Below are positions 51,286 through 59,765 of a DNA stretch of 64,000 bases, piece by piece. Source of the stretch: Eutreptiella sp. 'Long Island Sound 2002' (lineage: Eukaryota; Euglenozoa; Euglenophyceae; Eutreptiales; Eutreptiaceae); contig OZ038402.1 in NCBI GenBank assembly GCA_964036045.1, forward strand, positions 318,001 through 382,000, given 5' to 3'. A program made the position numbers and the translations under genes. Within the stretch, counting starts at the first letter, position 1. Each line of letters opens with the position of its first letter. Below the pieces are notes generated by a model. The model did not search any database, was not told the origin of the DNA, and was given only the letters and a program-made list of their open reading frames with translations.

Positions 51286-54200
51286 ATGTCCCTCAACGAA
51301 CCGGGCGCCCTGTACGACGCGACCAAAGCTCCGGACCTACAAGACGTGCCCATCATGGCGAAATGCGACCCGGACGCCATGGTGTGGCAGGAACAGGCCC
51401 TCAAAACCCAGACAGCCCACTGCAGCTTAACCCCCATCCTCACCAGGACGGGACACCAATACCGCACCACATGGGTCAAGGGGGTTCCCATGTCCCACAA
51501 AGGTGGAGTCCAAGTACACATCCACCACCACCTGGGGGTTGAGGGCCGCCTAGCGGCATACGAACTGGTAGGCCCAACGTGGCAACTGAATGTCATCAAC
51601 GTACACGTCCCCTTTGGAGACGCCACGGAGACGTTCCTCGAACATCTCATGGAGGCCTACCGACAACTTGCCATGATGGGCCCGACTGTCATCATAGGAG
51701 ACTGCAATGCAGCCCCATCAGCGGACGATCGCGGAGGGCGACAGACGCCCGAGGACGCAGCGGTACAAGTGGCCATGCAACATCTAGGCCTGCAGGACCT
51801 CACAGCCTCTCTACGAGGCCAGCCCTCACACAGACCACCACAACCTGGCGCGGCAGATTCCCGCATCAACCTCTGCTACGCGGACTCGGCACATGTCGAG
51901 GTGACGCGGGTGCAATACCACGACCTACCATCCAAGATCACCGGACACCGACCCCTGGAGGTACAAATCCAGGTGCTTCAGGTACCCCCGGCCTCCAGGG
52001 ATCGCATCGACCACGAAGAACAACCACCCATCCAACCGCCAGGAGAGCACGACACCCACAGATGGGTAGCATACTACCGCACGGTACAACGCATCCTAGG
52101 CCAGCAAGACAAGACGGACCTCAACCTCGCCATGCGACAGGCTGCCACGGCATGCGGCCTCAGCGGGCAACGCAGAACACAGGACGACGCCACCCCGCAT
52201 CAAGACCTACGATCCCTGGTCACAACCATATGGCACGACAAGCGAGCACTGCACACGGCAATGCACTCCCATGACCTGCAAGCCCAACATGACGCCCAGG
52301 AAATCGCAGCACGACTGGAAACCGCACGCCGGCAACTCAGAGAATGGCACATCCGCCGGGCGAAGGAGCTGGCGCAAGAACAACAACGCTACTTCCAAAA
52401 CCCCCAACCCTACAAATCACTGAAACACGTGGACAAGGTCCTGGGGGAGACAGGCCACCGAGGCATCAAGGCGGTACGCCTACAGGACGGCACAGTGACC
52501 AACGATCCCAAGGTGGTCCTGGAAGAAGTCCTCAACAGCTTCCTGCGCCAACACAACACTGAGGATGGCGAACTGTCCGCATACACGGAGGAACTGATAT
52601 CCCACCTGCCGAAACTCTACAACCGGACACAGCGACGAGACATGCACCGAACCCCGTTCACCATTCGGGAGCTCGATGAGGTGTTGTACAAACTACAACC
52701 GGGGAAAACTCCGGGAGTGGACGGACTCCCGGCGGAGTTCTACCGTAGACTACCACTGAACCTGAAGAGACACTTAGCCGCGCGCCTGTGGGATATCGCC
52801 ATCGGGAAAACGGACGTGCCACCCGACTGGGCGAACCTAGTACACCCGCTCTATAAGAAAGGCGACTGGGCGAACCCCGACAATTGGACACCCATCGTGT
52901 GCGCCACCACGGAGGCCAAACTCATATGGATGCTCATCCTCAAACGGGTGGCCCCGGCAGTGTACCGGGCTATACCGCCCACCATGTGGGGGGCCATACC
53001 AGGTAGATCACCGTTGGAGGCCATATTTATGCAGGACGCCGTGGTGGACATGGACCCGATCAGCCTCATCATCACGTCCCTGGATGTCAAGGGGGCCTTC
53101 CCCAACACCCCGCACCGCCTCCTACGGGCCGTCTGGGAACACATGGGACTCCCCTTCCAGGGCTTCCTACAAGCGTACCTCGCCACCCGCATGTACGCCA
53201 TAAAAGCCGACGTGGGCACCACCCCATGGATCCAGCCCGCCAGTGGGGTCCCACAAGGGGGTGCGGAAGGCCCATTCCTCTTCCTACTCGTCACCCTCCC
53301 ACTGGCGTTTTACATCCGACGCACGTACCCGGACGTGGCACCATATCCCCTACGGACCACGCTCCTAGCGTTTGCGGACGACATGGCGGTGGTGACCGCC
53401 ACCGCGCGTCAACCCCTGCCGACCACCCCGGACCCCGCCAGAGCCACCAGAGTCCTCCACGTCGTCACCACCTATCTGGAGGGCAACCAGCTGCTGGTAC
53501 ACAACGTCAAATCTGCTACCATGGTACACAATGCACCGCCGCCGCCCCTCCGCCCCGGAGACCTGCCCATGGACCCAGTAAGCACGGCCACCTACCTGGG
53601 AGTCCAGCAAGCGGCCACCGCAGGCGGGGTCACCCTACCGCCAAACCTGTTACGGCAGCTGACAAGGACACTGGTTATAGCACGCATCACAGCACTCTCC
53701 ACCCAGGCCCTGGCATACTTCCTACAAGCCGTGCTCAACGCAGCTATAGGATTCCAAGCCTTGCACCTAACGCACCCCCAACACATGCTACAAGCGGCCA
53801 CCACCACAGTACGACGAACGTGGACCATCCACGGCCACGGGCCCACGTCACTGCCTGCAACGGTGCGTGCGGCATCGCCACCGTACTACGGAGACAACAC
53901 CGACCACCTCGTCCACAGCGGGTACACAGCTCACACTGCGGCCCACCTGCATCGTCTCATGCACAATCACGAGCCGGAGGTACGGGAAGTCTTCACGCTG
54001 ACGCTGCAGGAGGCCCAGTACCACCGCAACACCTGCCCCCAATACATACTTCACCAGCGGGGCCTCCCCACCAAGGTGGGGACCCGCATATGGAACCACC
54101 TACAACTCCTACTGCCCCACCACACACACGTCATCCAAACGAACCATCGGTGCAGGGAAACCGGCCCTCTGGCGGTCCTTCGCACCGATGTGGGAGGGGG

Positions 54201-54555
54201 ACCAACGGGTAGCACCACCACTCCGGACCTTGTGGGCACCACCCTCCACCTCGTACGGGTCACCCCGAGCGAGATGAAAGCCCTCCAACGAGTGGGCACA
54301 CACCACATCCCATTCCTACAACACCCGGAGTGGCCCAACAAATCACTCCTGGAGAACCACATGCGCAGTGCGGCCACCCAAACCGGGCACCCCCAGCCAA
54401 CAGATGGGGAAGTACGTGAGGCGTACAACCTGTTTTGGAACACGCACAAACGACCACTGCCACCGAGCCCACAGCAAGGGAACAGGCCCACCACCGGCCA
54501 CCAGAGCAAGTGGAATATGTACCCGGCGCCACGGTACCAGCGGTACTCCTCCTAG
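51286..54555 (+). CDS. LINE ORF2: endonuclease and reverse transcriptase
   Basis: 1089 codons. The N-terminal region is an APE-type endonuclease recognised by VIIGDCNAAP (GDxN), SRINLCYAD (SRID-like) and ITGHRPL (SDH-like His), although the usual first motif with the metal-binding Asn is not obvious, so the N-terminus may be shortened. Reverse transcriptase motifs follow: KTPGVDGLPAEFY, LDVKGAFPN (catalytic Asp), SGVPQGGAEGPFLF and catalytic AFADDMAVV near 53370. It would nick the target and prime reverse transcription there. The ATG at 51286 is 81 bases after the ORF1 stop, in the same frame with no stop between. RNase H is in the next ORF at -1. Confidence 0.82.
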   Translation: MSLNEPGALYDATKAPDLQDVPIMAKCDPDAMVWQEQALKTQTAHCSLTPILTRTGHQYRTTWVKGVPMSHKGGVQVHIHHHLGVEGRLAAYELVGPTWQLNVINVHVPFGDATETFLEHLMEAYRQLAMMGPTVIIGDCNAAPSADDRGGRQTPEDAAVQVAMQHLGLQDLTASLRGQPSHRPPQPGAADSRINLCYADSAHVEVTRVQYHDLPSKITGHRPLEVQIQVLQVPPASRDRIDHEEQPPIQPPGEHDTHRWVAYYRTVQRILGQQDKTDLNLAMRQAATACGLSGQRRTQDDATPHQDLRSLVTTIWHDKRALHTAMHSHDLQAQHDAQEIAARLETARRQLREWHIRRAKELAQEQQRYFQNPQPYKSLKHVDKVLGETGHRGIKAVRLQDGTVTNDPKVVLEEVLNSFLRQHNTEDGELSAYTEELISHLPKLYNRTQRRDMHRTPFTIRELDEVLYKLQPGKTPGVDGLPAEFYRRLPLNLKRHLAARLWDIAIGKTDVPPDWANLVHPLYKKGDWANPDNWTPIVCATTEAKLIWMLILKRVAPAVYRAIPPTMWGAIPGRSPLEAIFMQDAVVDMDPISLIITSLDVKGAFPNTPHRLLRAVWEHMGLPFQGFLQAYLATRMYAIKADVGTTPWIQPASGVPQGGAEGPFLFLLVTLPLAFYIRRTYPDVAPYPLRTTLLAFADDMAVVTATARQPLPTTPDPARATRVLHVVTTYLEGNQLLVHNVKSATMVHNAPPPPLRPGDLPMDPVSTATYLGVQQAATAGGVTLPPNLLRQLTRTLVIARITALSTQALAYFLQAVLNAAIGFQALHLTHPQHMLQAATTTVRRTWTIHGHGPTSLPATVRAASPPYYGDNTDHLVHSGYTAHTAAHLHRLMHNHEPEVREVFTLTLQEAQYHRNTCPQYILHQRGLPTKVGTRIWNHLQLLLPHHTHVIQTNHRCRETGPLAVLRTDVGGGPTGSTTTPDLVGTTLHLVRVTPSEMKALQRVGTHHIPFLQHPEWPNKSLLENHMRSAATQTGHPQPTDGEVREAYNLFWNTHKRPLPPSPQQGNRPTTGHQSKWNMYPAPRYQRYSS

Positions 54556-56540
54556 CGCCCAACGGGCTAAAGACCACGTTACGGCCGGGCAAAGCGGGGG
54601 GCAACCTGTGGATGCTAGCGCCACCCACGGCGCGCCCCTTCTGTCCGCTGCCACTATCGCAAGACAAGCTGACGGGCTCCTCCACCACTTGCTGGCGATG
54701 TGGGCCCCACGCGCTGGCCACCCCATGGCCCCTCCTCCAGTTACTGGCGCGCTACCACCCCATGCCAACGGCCCACGCTACCCCGGAACAGCACCGGTGG
54801 CTACGCACGCACTTCGAACAGGCCGCAGAGAGTGACACGGCCACAGTGGCGTGGGACCCCAGCGCCAAGGCGGAATGGAGATTCCACAGGGGCACGTGGA
54901 ACACCCAGCACCCGGCCATCACCTTCCCGGTGATAGCCAAACACCGCAGCGCCACGCCGGAGGCACCAGCCTACCCGGTCAAACACCGATGCTCCCAAGT
55001 ACAGGACTGGCAGACGGTCGAGTGGACCACATTCCACCCACAGACAGCATACCTACTCCAGTACGTGTACGGCTACCTGACACAGGGCCATGAGGGGAAC
55101 AACGACTATGTCCGCATGAACCCGGCGGCAACCGAGATCATCCGCCAGGGGATGGGGGTGTATGCTACCCGGAGACTCCGACCGGACACCAACACGCCGT
55201 GGGCCACCACGGAACGGGGGGCACACATCCATGCCTACCAACCAACGATGCCGTGCCGCCTACCACACCCGGACAACCACAACACGATCATCTTCGCGGA
55301 TGCCTCCGGCACTACAGGCCTCACCCCAGCGGCCGGGGGGGCGGCTTTAGAGTTGGAAGAGGACACGACAAACCGACTGCACCAACGCCACCTCACGGGG
55401 GCTACCATCTTCGGGGCCTCCTCTCACGGAGAACTGAAGACGCTGGCGATCGTCGTGGACGCCGTCAATGACACCAACCAAGCGCCGCGTGAGCGGACGC
55501 ACCATGTGTGGGTAGTGGTGGACGCAGCGGTGGACTTCCAAATCGTCCGCAGGCTTGCGCGACAACCCCTGCACAAGGCGACTGACTCTAGCCTGGGCAC
55601 CCAGGCCCTACACCTCTGGACAGCCCTGAGGCGCCTCCCCAAACACGTCGTCCTGCATCTCGTCAAACCAGAATCTCATCGGTATAGCCTGGGCAACGGA
55701 CACATAGACCTGCACGCCCACAACCAGCTTGCCGAGCACATGCCGGACGGCGAGGACCCACCGCTACGAGACCACATGCACACACACCCCCAGCACCTAC
55801 CGTGCATCCCACGCCCCGGGGAACCACCAGCCTGGGTGCCAGACGATCGCATCTATAACGACACGGGGGGGGCATACCACTACCCACAACCCATCCGCAC
55901 CATGGCGCACATTCGGGGCGGTCAAGCCGACAGCGCCCTTTTGAGCCGTCTCCAACACGAAATGCGCACCGCATTGTACTTCTCGGCTCTTGACCCATCC
56001 CTAATACCGGTGCACCTGCAGACACGACGTGCCCAGCTCTTGCTCGAGCAGCTACCCCTTCTAGACAGGGTGGCACGCTGGTATGCCCGGCGAGGTATAG
56101 ACATACCCCCGGAATACACCATATGCCCCTGCCATCTCCAACAGCCAGAAACATGGGAACACTTCAAACGCTGCCCATTAGCCCAAGGGGACAACCACCT
56201 GGCCACGTGGGCACCGGAGAACACCATAACGCAACACGCCGGATGGGGCCCGGCCACGCCAGCGGCAAATGAGGTTCGACGCCTGATGCAGCAACCGGAA
56301 TTCAAGGAAGCAGTACTCAGGGGAGCGGTGCCACTCCAGCTTTACAGGGTCGTCGCCGACCACGCCCCAGAACCCAGGGCCACAATACGTCACATGCAGC
56401 TCACCGCCGTCAAAAGGGCGGACGCACAGCTACAGCACCGCGTCCAAGTATACACACAGGAAGCACAACAAACATCCCACGACCGCCGCACGTACTATAA
56501 CCTCCTCATCCACTACCAACATGCGCAGCCTAGCGACTAG
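54435..56540 (+). CDS. LINE RNase H and C-terminal zinc finger, -1 frame
   Basis: 701 codons in the -1 frame relative to ORF2, open from 54420 and overlapping ORF2 by about 130 bases. The first codon called is TTG, so expression by frameshift from ORF2, or a 1-base indel, is more likely than a separate start. RNase H motifs appear in order: IIFADASGT (Asp), GELKTLAIVVDA (Glu), VVVDAAVDF (Asp), GNGHIDLHAHNQ (His/Asp). Near residue 560 is a CCHC-type finger CPCHLQQPETWEHFKRC, as at the C-terminus of many LINE proteins. No restriction-like endonuclease motif follows. No canonical slippery heptamer is present in the overlap. Confidence 0.75.
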   Translation: MEHAQTTTATEPTAREQAHHRPPEQVEYVPGATVPAVLLLAPNGLKTTLRPGKAGGNLWMLAPPTARPFCPLPLSQDKLTGSSTTCWRCGPHALATPWPLLQLLARYHPMPTAHATPEQHRWLRTHFEQAAESDTATVAWDPSAKAEWRFHRGTWNTQHPAITFPVIAKHRSATPEAPAYPVKHRCSQVQDWQTVEWTTFHPQTAYLLQYVYGYLTQGHEGNNDYVRMNPAATEIIRQGMGVYATRRLRPDTNTPWATTERGAHIHAYQPTMPCRLPHPDNHNTIIFADASGTTGLTPAAGGAALELEEDTTNRLHQRHLTGATIFGASSHGELKTLAIVVDAVNDTNQAPRERTHHVWVVVDAAVDFQIVRRLARQPLHKATDSSLGTQALHLWTALRRLPKHVVLHLVKPESHRYSLGNGHIDLHAHNQLAEHMPDGEDPPLRDHMHTHPQHLPCIPRPGEPPAWVPDDRIYNDTGGAYHYPQPIRTMAHIRGGQADSALLSRLQHEMRTALYFSALDPSLIPVHLQTRRAQLLLEQLPLLDRVARWYARRGIDIPPEYTICPCHLQQPETWEHFKRCPLAQGDNHLATWAPENTITQHAGWGPATPAANEVRRLMQQPEFKEAVLRGAVPLQLYRVVADHAPEPRATIRHMQLTAVKRADAQLQHRVQVYTQEAQQTSHDRRTYYNLLIHYQHAQPSD

Positions 56541-56655
56541 CCACACGCACGGGCCCACGGCAACAGCCAGGCACCTACCGTAGCACCGCCCGGAGCGCGC
56601 GCGCCCCCTCCCCTGTAGTGGCCCGATCGTCCTGCAAACGACACCTCTCCTCAGG

Positions 56656-56925
56656 ATGCCCGAAGGTGAAGCCCCGCATCCCCGGCCGGGGAACCCATGC
56701 GGGGTCTGCATGGAGGTGAACGACGACGACGGCAACCCCCTTCGCGGGCATGACCTCGGCTGCGGCGGCACGGAGCAGCTGCACTGGTTCTGCAGCCCGT
56801 GCATCGCGAACCTGTGGTCGTGCCCACTCTGCCGGCGACCGCACCGACTCTGCACGGCTCCGCCGCCGCGCGAAACGCAAGCCGAAGACCTCACACTCCA
56901 GACACTGCGGACTCTGATCCGGTAA
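56656..56925 (+). CDS. Small RING-finger (C3HC4) protein
   Basis: 89 codons from ATG 56656 to TAA 56923. Residues 15-59 form a RING-like cluster: Cys15-X2-Cys18, Cys36 (or His32), His43-X2-Cys46-X2-Cys49, Cys56-Pro-Leu-Cys59 (the last pair as WSCPLCRR, typical of RING). RING domains recruit E2 enzymes for ubiquitin transfer. The ORF begins 115 bases after the LINE RNase H ORF, on the same strand, with the same GC-rich composition. A CTCCTCAG just before the ATG could also be a splice acceptor. The frame remains open for more than 500 codons after the TAA, so a longer RING-plus-tail protein broken by one stop is possible. It could belong to the LINE, to a neighbouring element, or be a captured host exon. 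Confidence 0.6.
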   Translation: MPEGEAPHPRPGNPCGVCMEVNDDDGNPLRGHDLGCGGTEQLHWFCSPCIANLWSCPLCRRPHRLCTAPPPRETQAEDLTLQTLRTLIR

Positions 56926-59765
56926 AACGTCTGGAACGACGGCGCGAGGGAGGACAGCCCCGACGTCGAATGGCTGGACGTCCTCACCGACGAGGACCCA
57001 GCGACACCCCCACCCCGCCCCCCCTGGCGCGCACCAACCTGGGCGCTGCCAGACCCGGACGCGGATGCCACGGTTTACGTCCCCGACCACGAAGACTACA
57101 ACGACGCGCCACGGGGCAGTCTGCCCCCCATTGGCAACCTGCCCGACAGTTGGGGCTACGTCAGCCCCACGAACCAAAACAACTACCGCAACATCGTCGT
57201 CACCCTCACCACCCGCCTCCCGATCGCCTTCGGCTGGCTGGTGGGGGACGCGGAATGGGCGATGGGCATCGCCCGCGGCGCCCATGGCGCCGAGTGGGGG
57301 GAATTCTTCCACCGCGGCGGGGCCATGACCCCGGGGGCGACCGAGAGGCTGATGGCGGCCTACCTCACGTGGAGGGGCATCCCCCCTCCACGCAGCCTCG
57401 AGTCGCTGATACAGCGTACCCTGCAGCCGCACGTCCCGCCACCACAACCGGGCACATACGGCAATGCAGCGGTGGCCAGGATGATGGCCAGAGGTACCCG
57501 GCGCGACGGCTCATCCTACTCCCCCCGGAGAACCACCGCGACCATCACCCCCCCCCCGCCCCGATCCCGCGCCACGACAGCGACTAGGGCCACGAACGTA
57601 GGGGCCCGAACATCGGCCGCGACGTCCTCCACATCCCCCAACCCATCCACCTCCGCCCCCCCCACACCCGCCGCCGAACCACGCCAACAACACGCCGCCG
57701 ACGCCCCGCGGACGACAGGCGATCCGGCACCATCTAGGGCCGGCACACCACAGAGCCCCCGACAAGAGCGTGCGTCCAAACGGGCGGCGCAACGACAACC
57801 AACACAACACCACGCGGCCACAGGGAGCCGGGGACACCGAGCATCACCTGCCAGGAGCGGAGCCCTACCCAGCCCCACGAATACGGGGGCGGTGGATACC
57901 CGGCCCGAGCAGCCCCCCGGCACCGCACACTCGCACAGGGTACCGGCCCCGAGCCCCACAGGGAGCCCGCAACCCCTAACACCACCCGTCGCGCCTGCGC
58001 ACGGCCCACGGCCGGCAGCCAGCCAAGCGGCAGCAACGCAGGCCCACCCGGAACCCCGCCCGCGCCATGGCACACCTGACCGGCCGGCAGCGGACCCAAC
58101 GTACACACCGACCGACAACCTCCCCACACGGACACACACCGCTACCCCGACAGACGCCACCGCCGCCCGGCCCTCCGGCGCCGGGCACCCCCACACCCAC
58201 GGCCCCACCGGGGGCCTAACCCCCCAGGCTTCGGCAACATCCGGCACGGAGGACCTACCGGCCACAACGCACGGCGGGCCGGTGCCCCAGCGGCACCACG
58301 CGCCACCAACCGGACCGCCGGCACGGCCGGCAGAACCGTCGTCTCCCGGCCGCCCGCCCCCCGGCCCAGGCCCCGGCCCGGATCCGCCACGCACCGCCGC
58401 CCCGGCGGACGCCCCGCAGCCCGCGGACCCAGGGAACCTACCCGAGCCGCCACCCGTGGCGGGAGGCCACGCCGAGGGGCGCGGCCACCAGCGGGCGATG
58501 GCGCCGAACCGCCTGCACCGCCGACCCAACCGCAGCGCGACGAGCCCGCGGTGGGCGCGGGAGAACTGCAGGGATACCCGCAACGGACGCCGACACCAGC
58601 ACCAATGGGGGAACCTGGCGGGGGGGCGGACCAGCCATCAATGCGGAGTGCCGACCTGGCGAACGAAACGGCACACGGAGGCGACGAGGCATTGGCAGAT
58701 GGCCAGCCTGACGCGGAACCCGACAGGCCAGCTCCGGACACCGGGTGTGCGGACGGCCCCCACCGGCCCTCGGCCGCGGATCACGCGGGCGCCGCCCCCC
58801 GGGCGAACCTGGCGACCCGCGCAGACGCGAGCACGCCAGGGGAGGCGCCGCAACGAGATCCACCGGAAACCAGCGCGGGGTCAGAGGCCCGGGAAACCAC
58901 GCCCGACACGCCCCAGCGCGCGGACGAGGGAGGAACGTCACCCAGCGGACACAACCGCGACGACGACTCCTTCGATGCCTTCATGGACTCCTGCAGGGAT
59001 GACCCCCAGGCGGTCCCAGCACCGGAGACGACACGCGTCCACCCGGAGCCGCAACGCGACCAGGCGGAAGATACGCCCCTCACGGTACCACGACAAGCGC
59101 ACCTCCAGCGCGACTACGCCGCCCTGGGGCAGATTGCCACCACGGGCGAGGGGCAGGCGACTGCGAGCGGCGCGGCGGACCGGACTACGGACGAGCGCAA
59201 CGCCCCAGGTGAGAGCGCGCGCGTGGAAGCGGCCACCAACACCGCGAGTGAGCCTGTCGCCCCACCGCCGGGGGCCGCCCCGCCCTGGGAGCGGGGACAC
59301 CTGGACTATGCACGCTTGGAGGGTGACGCCAGCCACCCCAGCGAACAAGCGGAGCAAGAAGCGACCCAAGACCTAGGCTTCTGGATCCCCAGGCTTGTCA
59401 CAGGGGAGCAGCTCGAACTGGCAGTCCGCATACGATGGGTACTTTCTTCGCGGTCGCGCCACCTCGCGGAGGGAACACGCACCATGGCAGACGTCACGTT
59501 TGGCCATCGGACAGGGCACATGCCCCCCGCCACCATGGACCACCCCGGCCAATGGCGCTATGTGGCCACCCGGCTCATGGCGCATATGGGAGCCTACAGC
59601 CCAGATGAAATGAACGGACTGCACTGGCGGTGGCACCAGCGCGCCGCCCTGCGCATCCGTACGGCCATGCGGGACAGAAAAGTTTATAGTGTTTTCAGCA
59701 CTGTGTATTTGCTTCTCTTGCTGCTTGTTGTTGCTGTAGGGTGTCCTGCTGCTGGTTTTGGATGA
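56926..59765 (+). pseudogene. Pro/Ala/Thr-rich tail frame after the RING ORF
   Basis: In frame with the RING ORF, after its TAA, an acidic/Trp-containing stretch (VWNDGAREDSPDVEWLDVL) and a folded-looking segment (about 57140-57340, FGWLVGDAEWAMGIA) are followed by about 900 bases of Pro/Thr/Ala/His low complexity. Near 58480-58560 the sensible frame changes by -1 to one that continues (SFDAFMDSCRDD; DLGFWIPRLVTGEQLELAVRIRW) and then fades at about 59690, where composition turns AT-rich. One stop and one frame change would be needed for a single protein of about 1000 residues. No family is recognised for the tail. Alternatives are two ORFs joined by recoding, or a decaying gene. Confidence 0.4.

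Larger units (their letters stand above)
49721..56545 (+). mobile_element. LINE (APE endonuclease, RT and RNase H)
   Basis: This non-LTR retrotransposon has ORF1 (49861-51204), ORF2 with endonuclease and reverse transcriptase (51286-54555) and a -1-frame ORF with RNase H (54435-56540). Composition is strongly GC-rich with C in third positions, unlike the AT-richer flanks. No poly-A tail or target-site duplication is visible, and the GC-rich block continues past the element to about 59.69 kb, so the true 3' end is uncertain. An RNase H domain downstream of RT occurs in several LINE clades (I, R1 and some plant/algal L1-like groups). Confidence 0.82.

Noticed and set aside
50442-51650. 402-codon minus-strand frame, and minus frames at 57516-58583
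   Set aside because: Antisense of GC-rich LINE ORF1 and the Pro-rich frame. Composition alone keeps them open.
53226-54212. 328-codon plus-strand frame overlapping the LINE RT
   Set aside because: An alternative frame of the RT region rich in Pro, His and Arg; the RT motifs are in the other frame.
54435-56540. Dualen-type second (restriction-like) endonuclease at the LINE C-terminus
   Set aside because: A CCHC finger is present, but the downstream catalytic pattern expected of that endonuclease is not seen.
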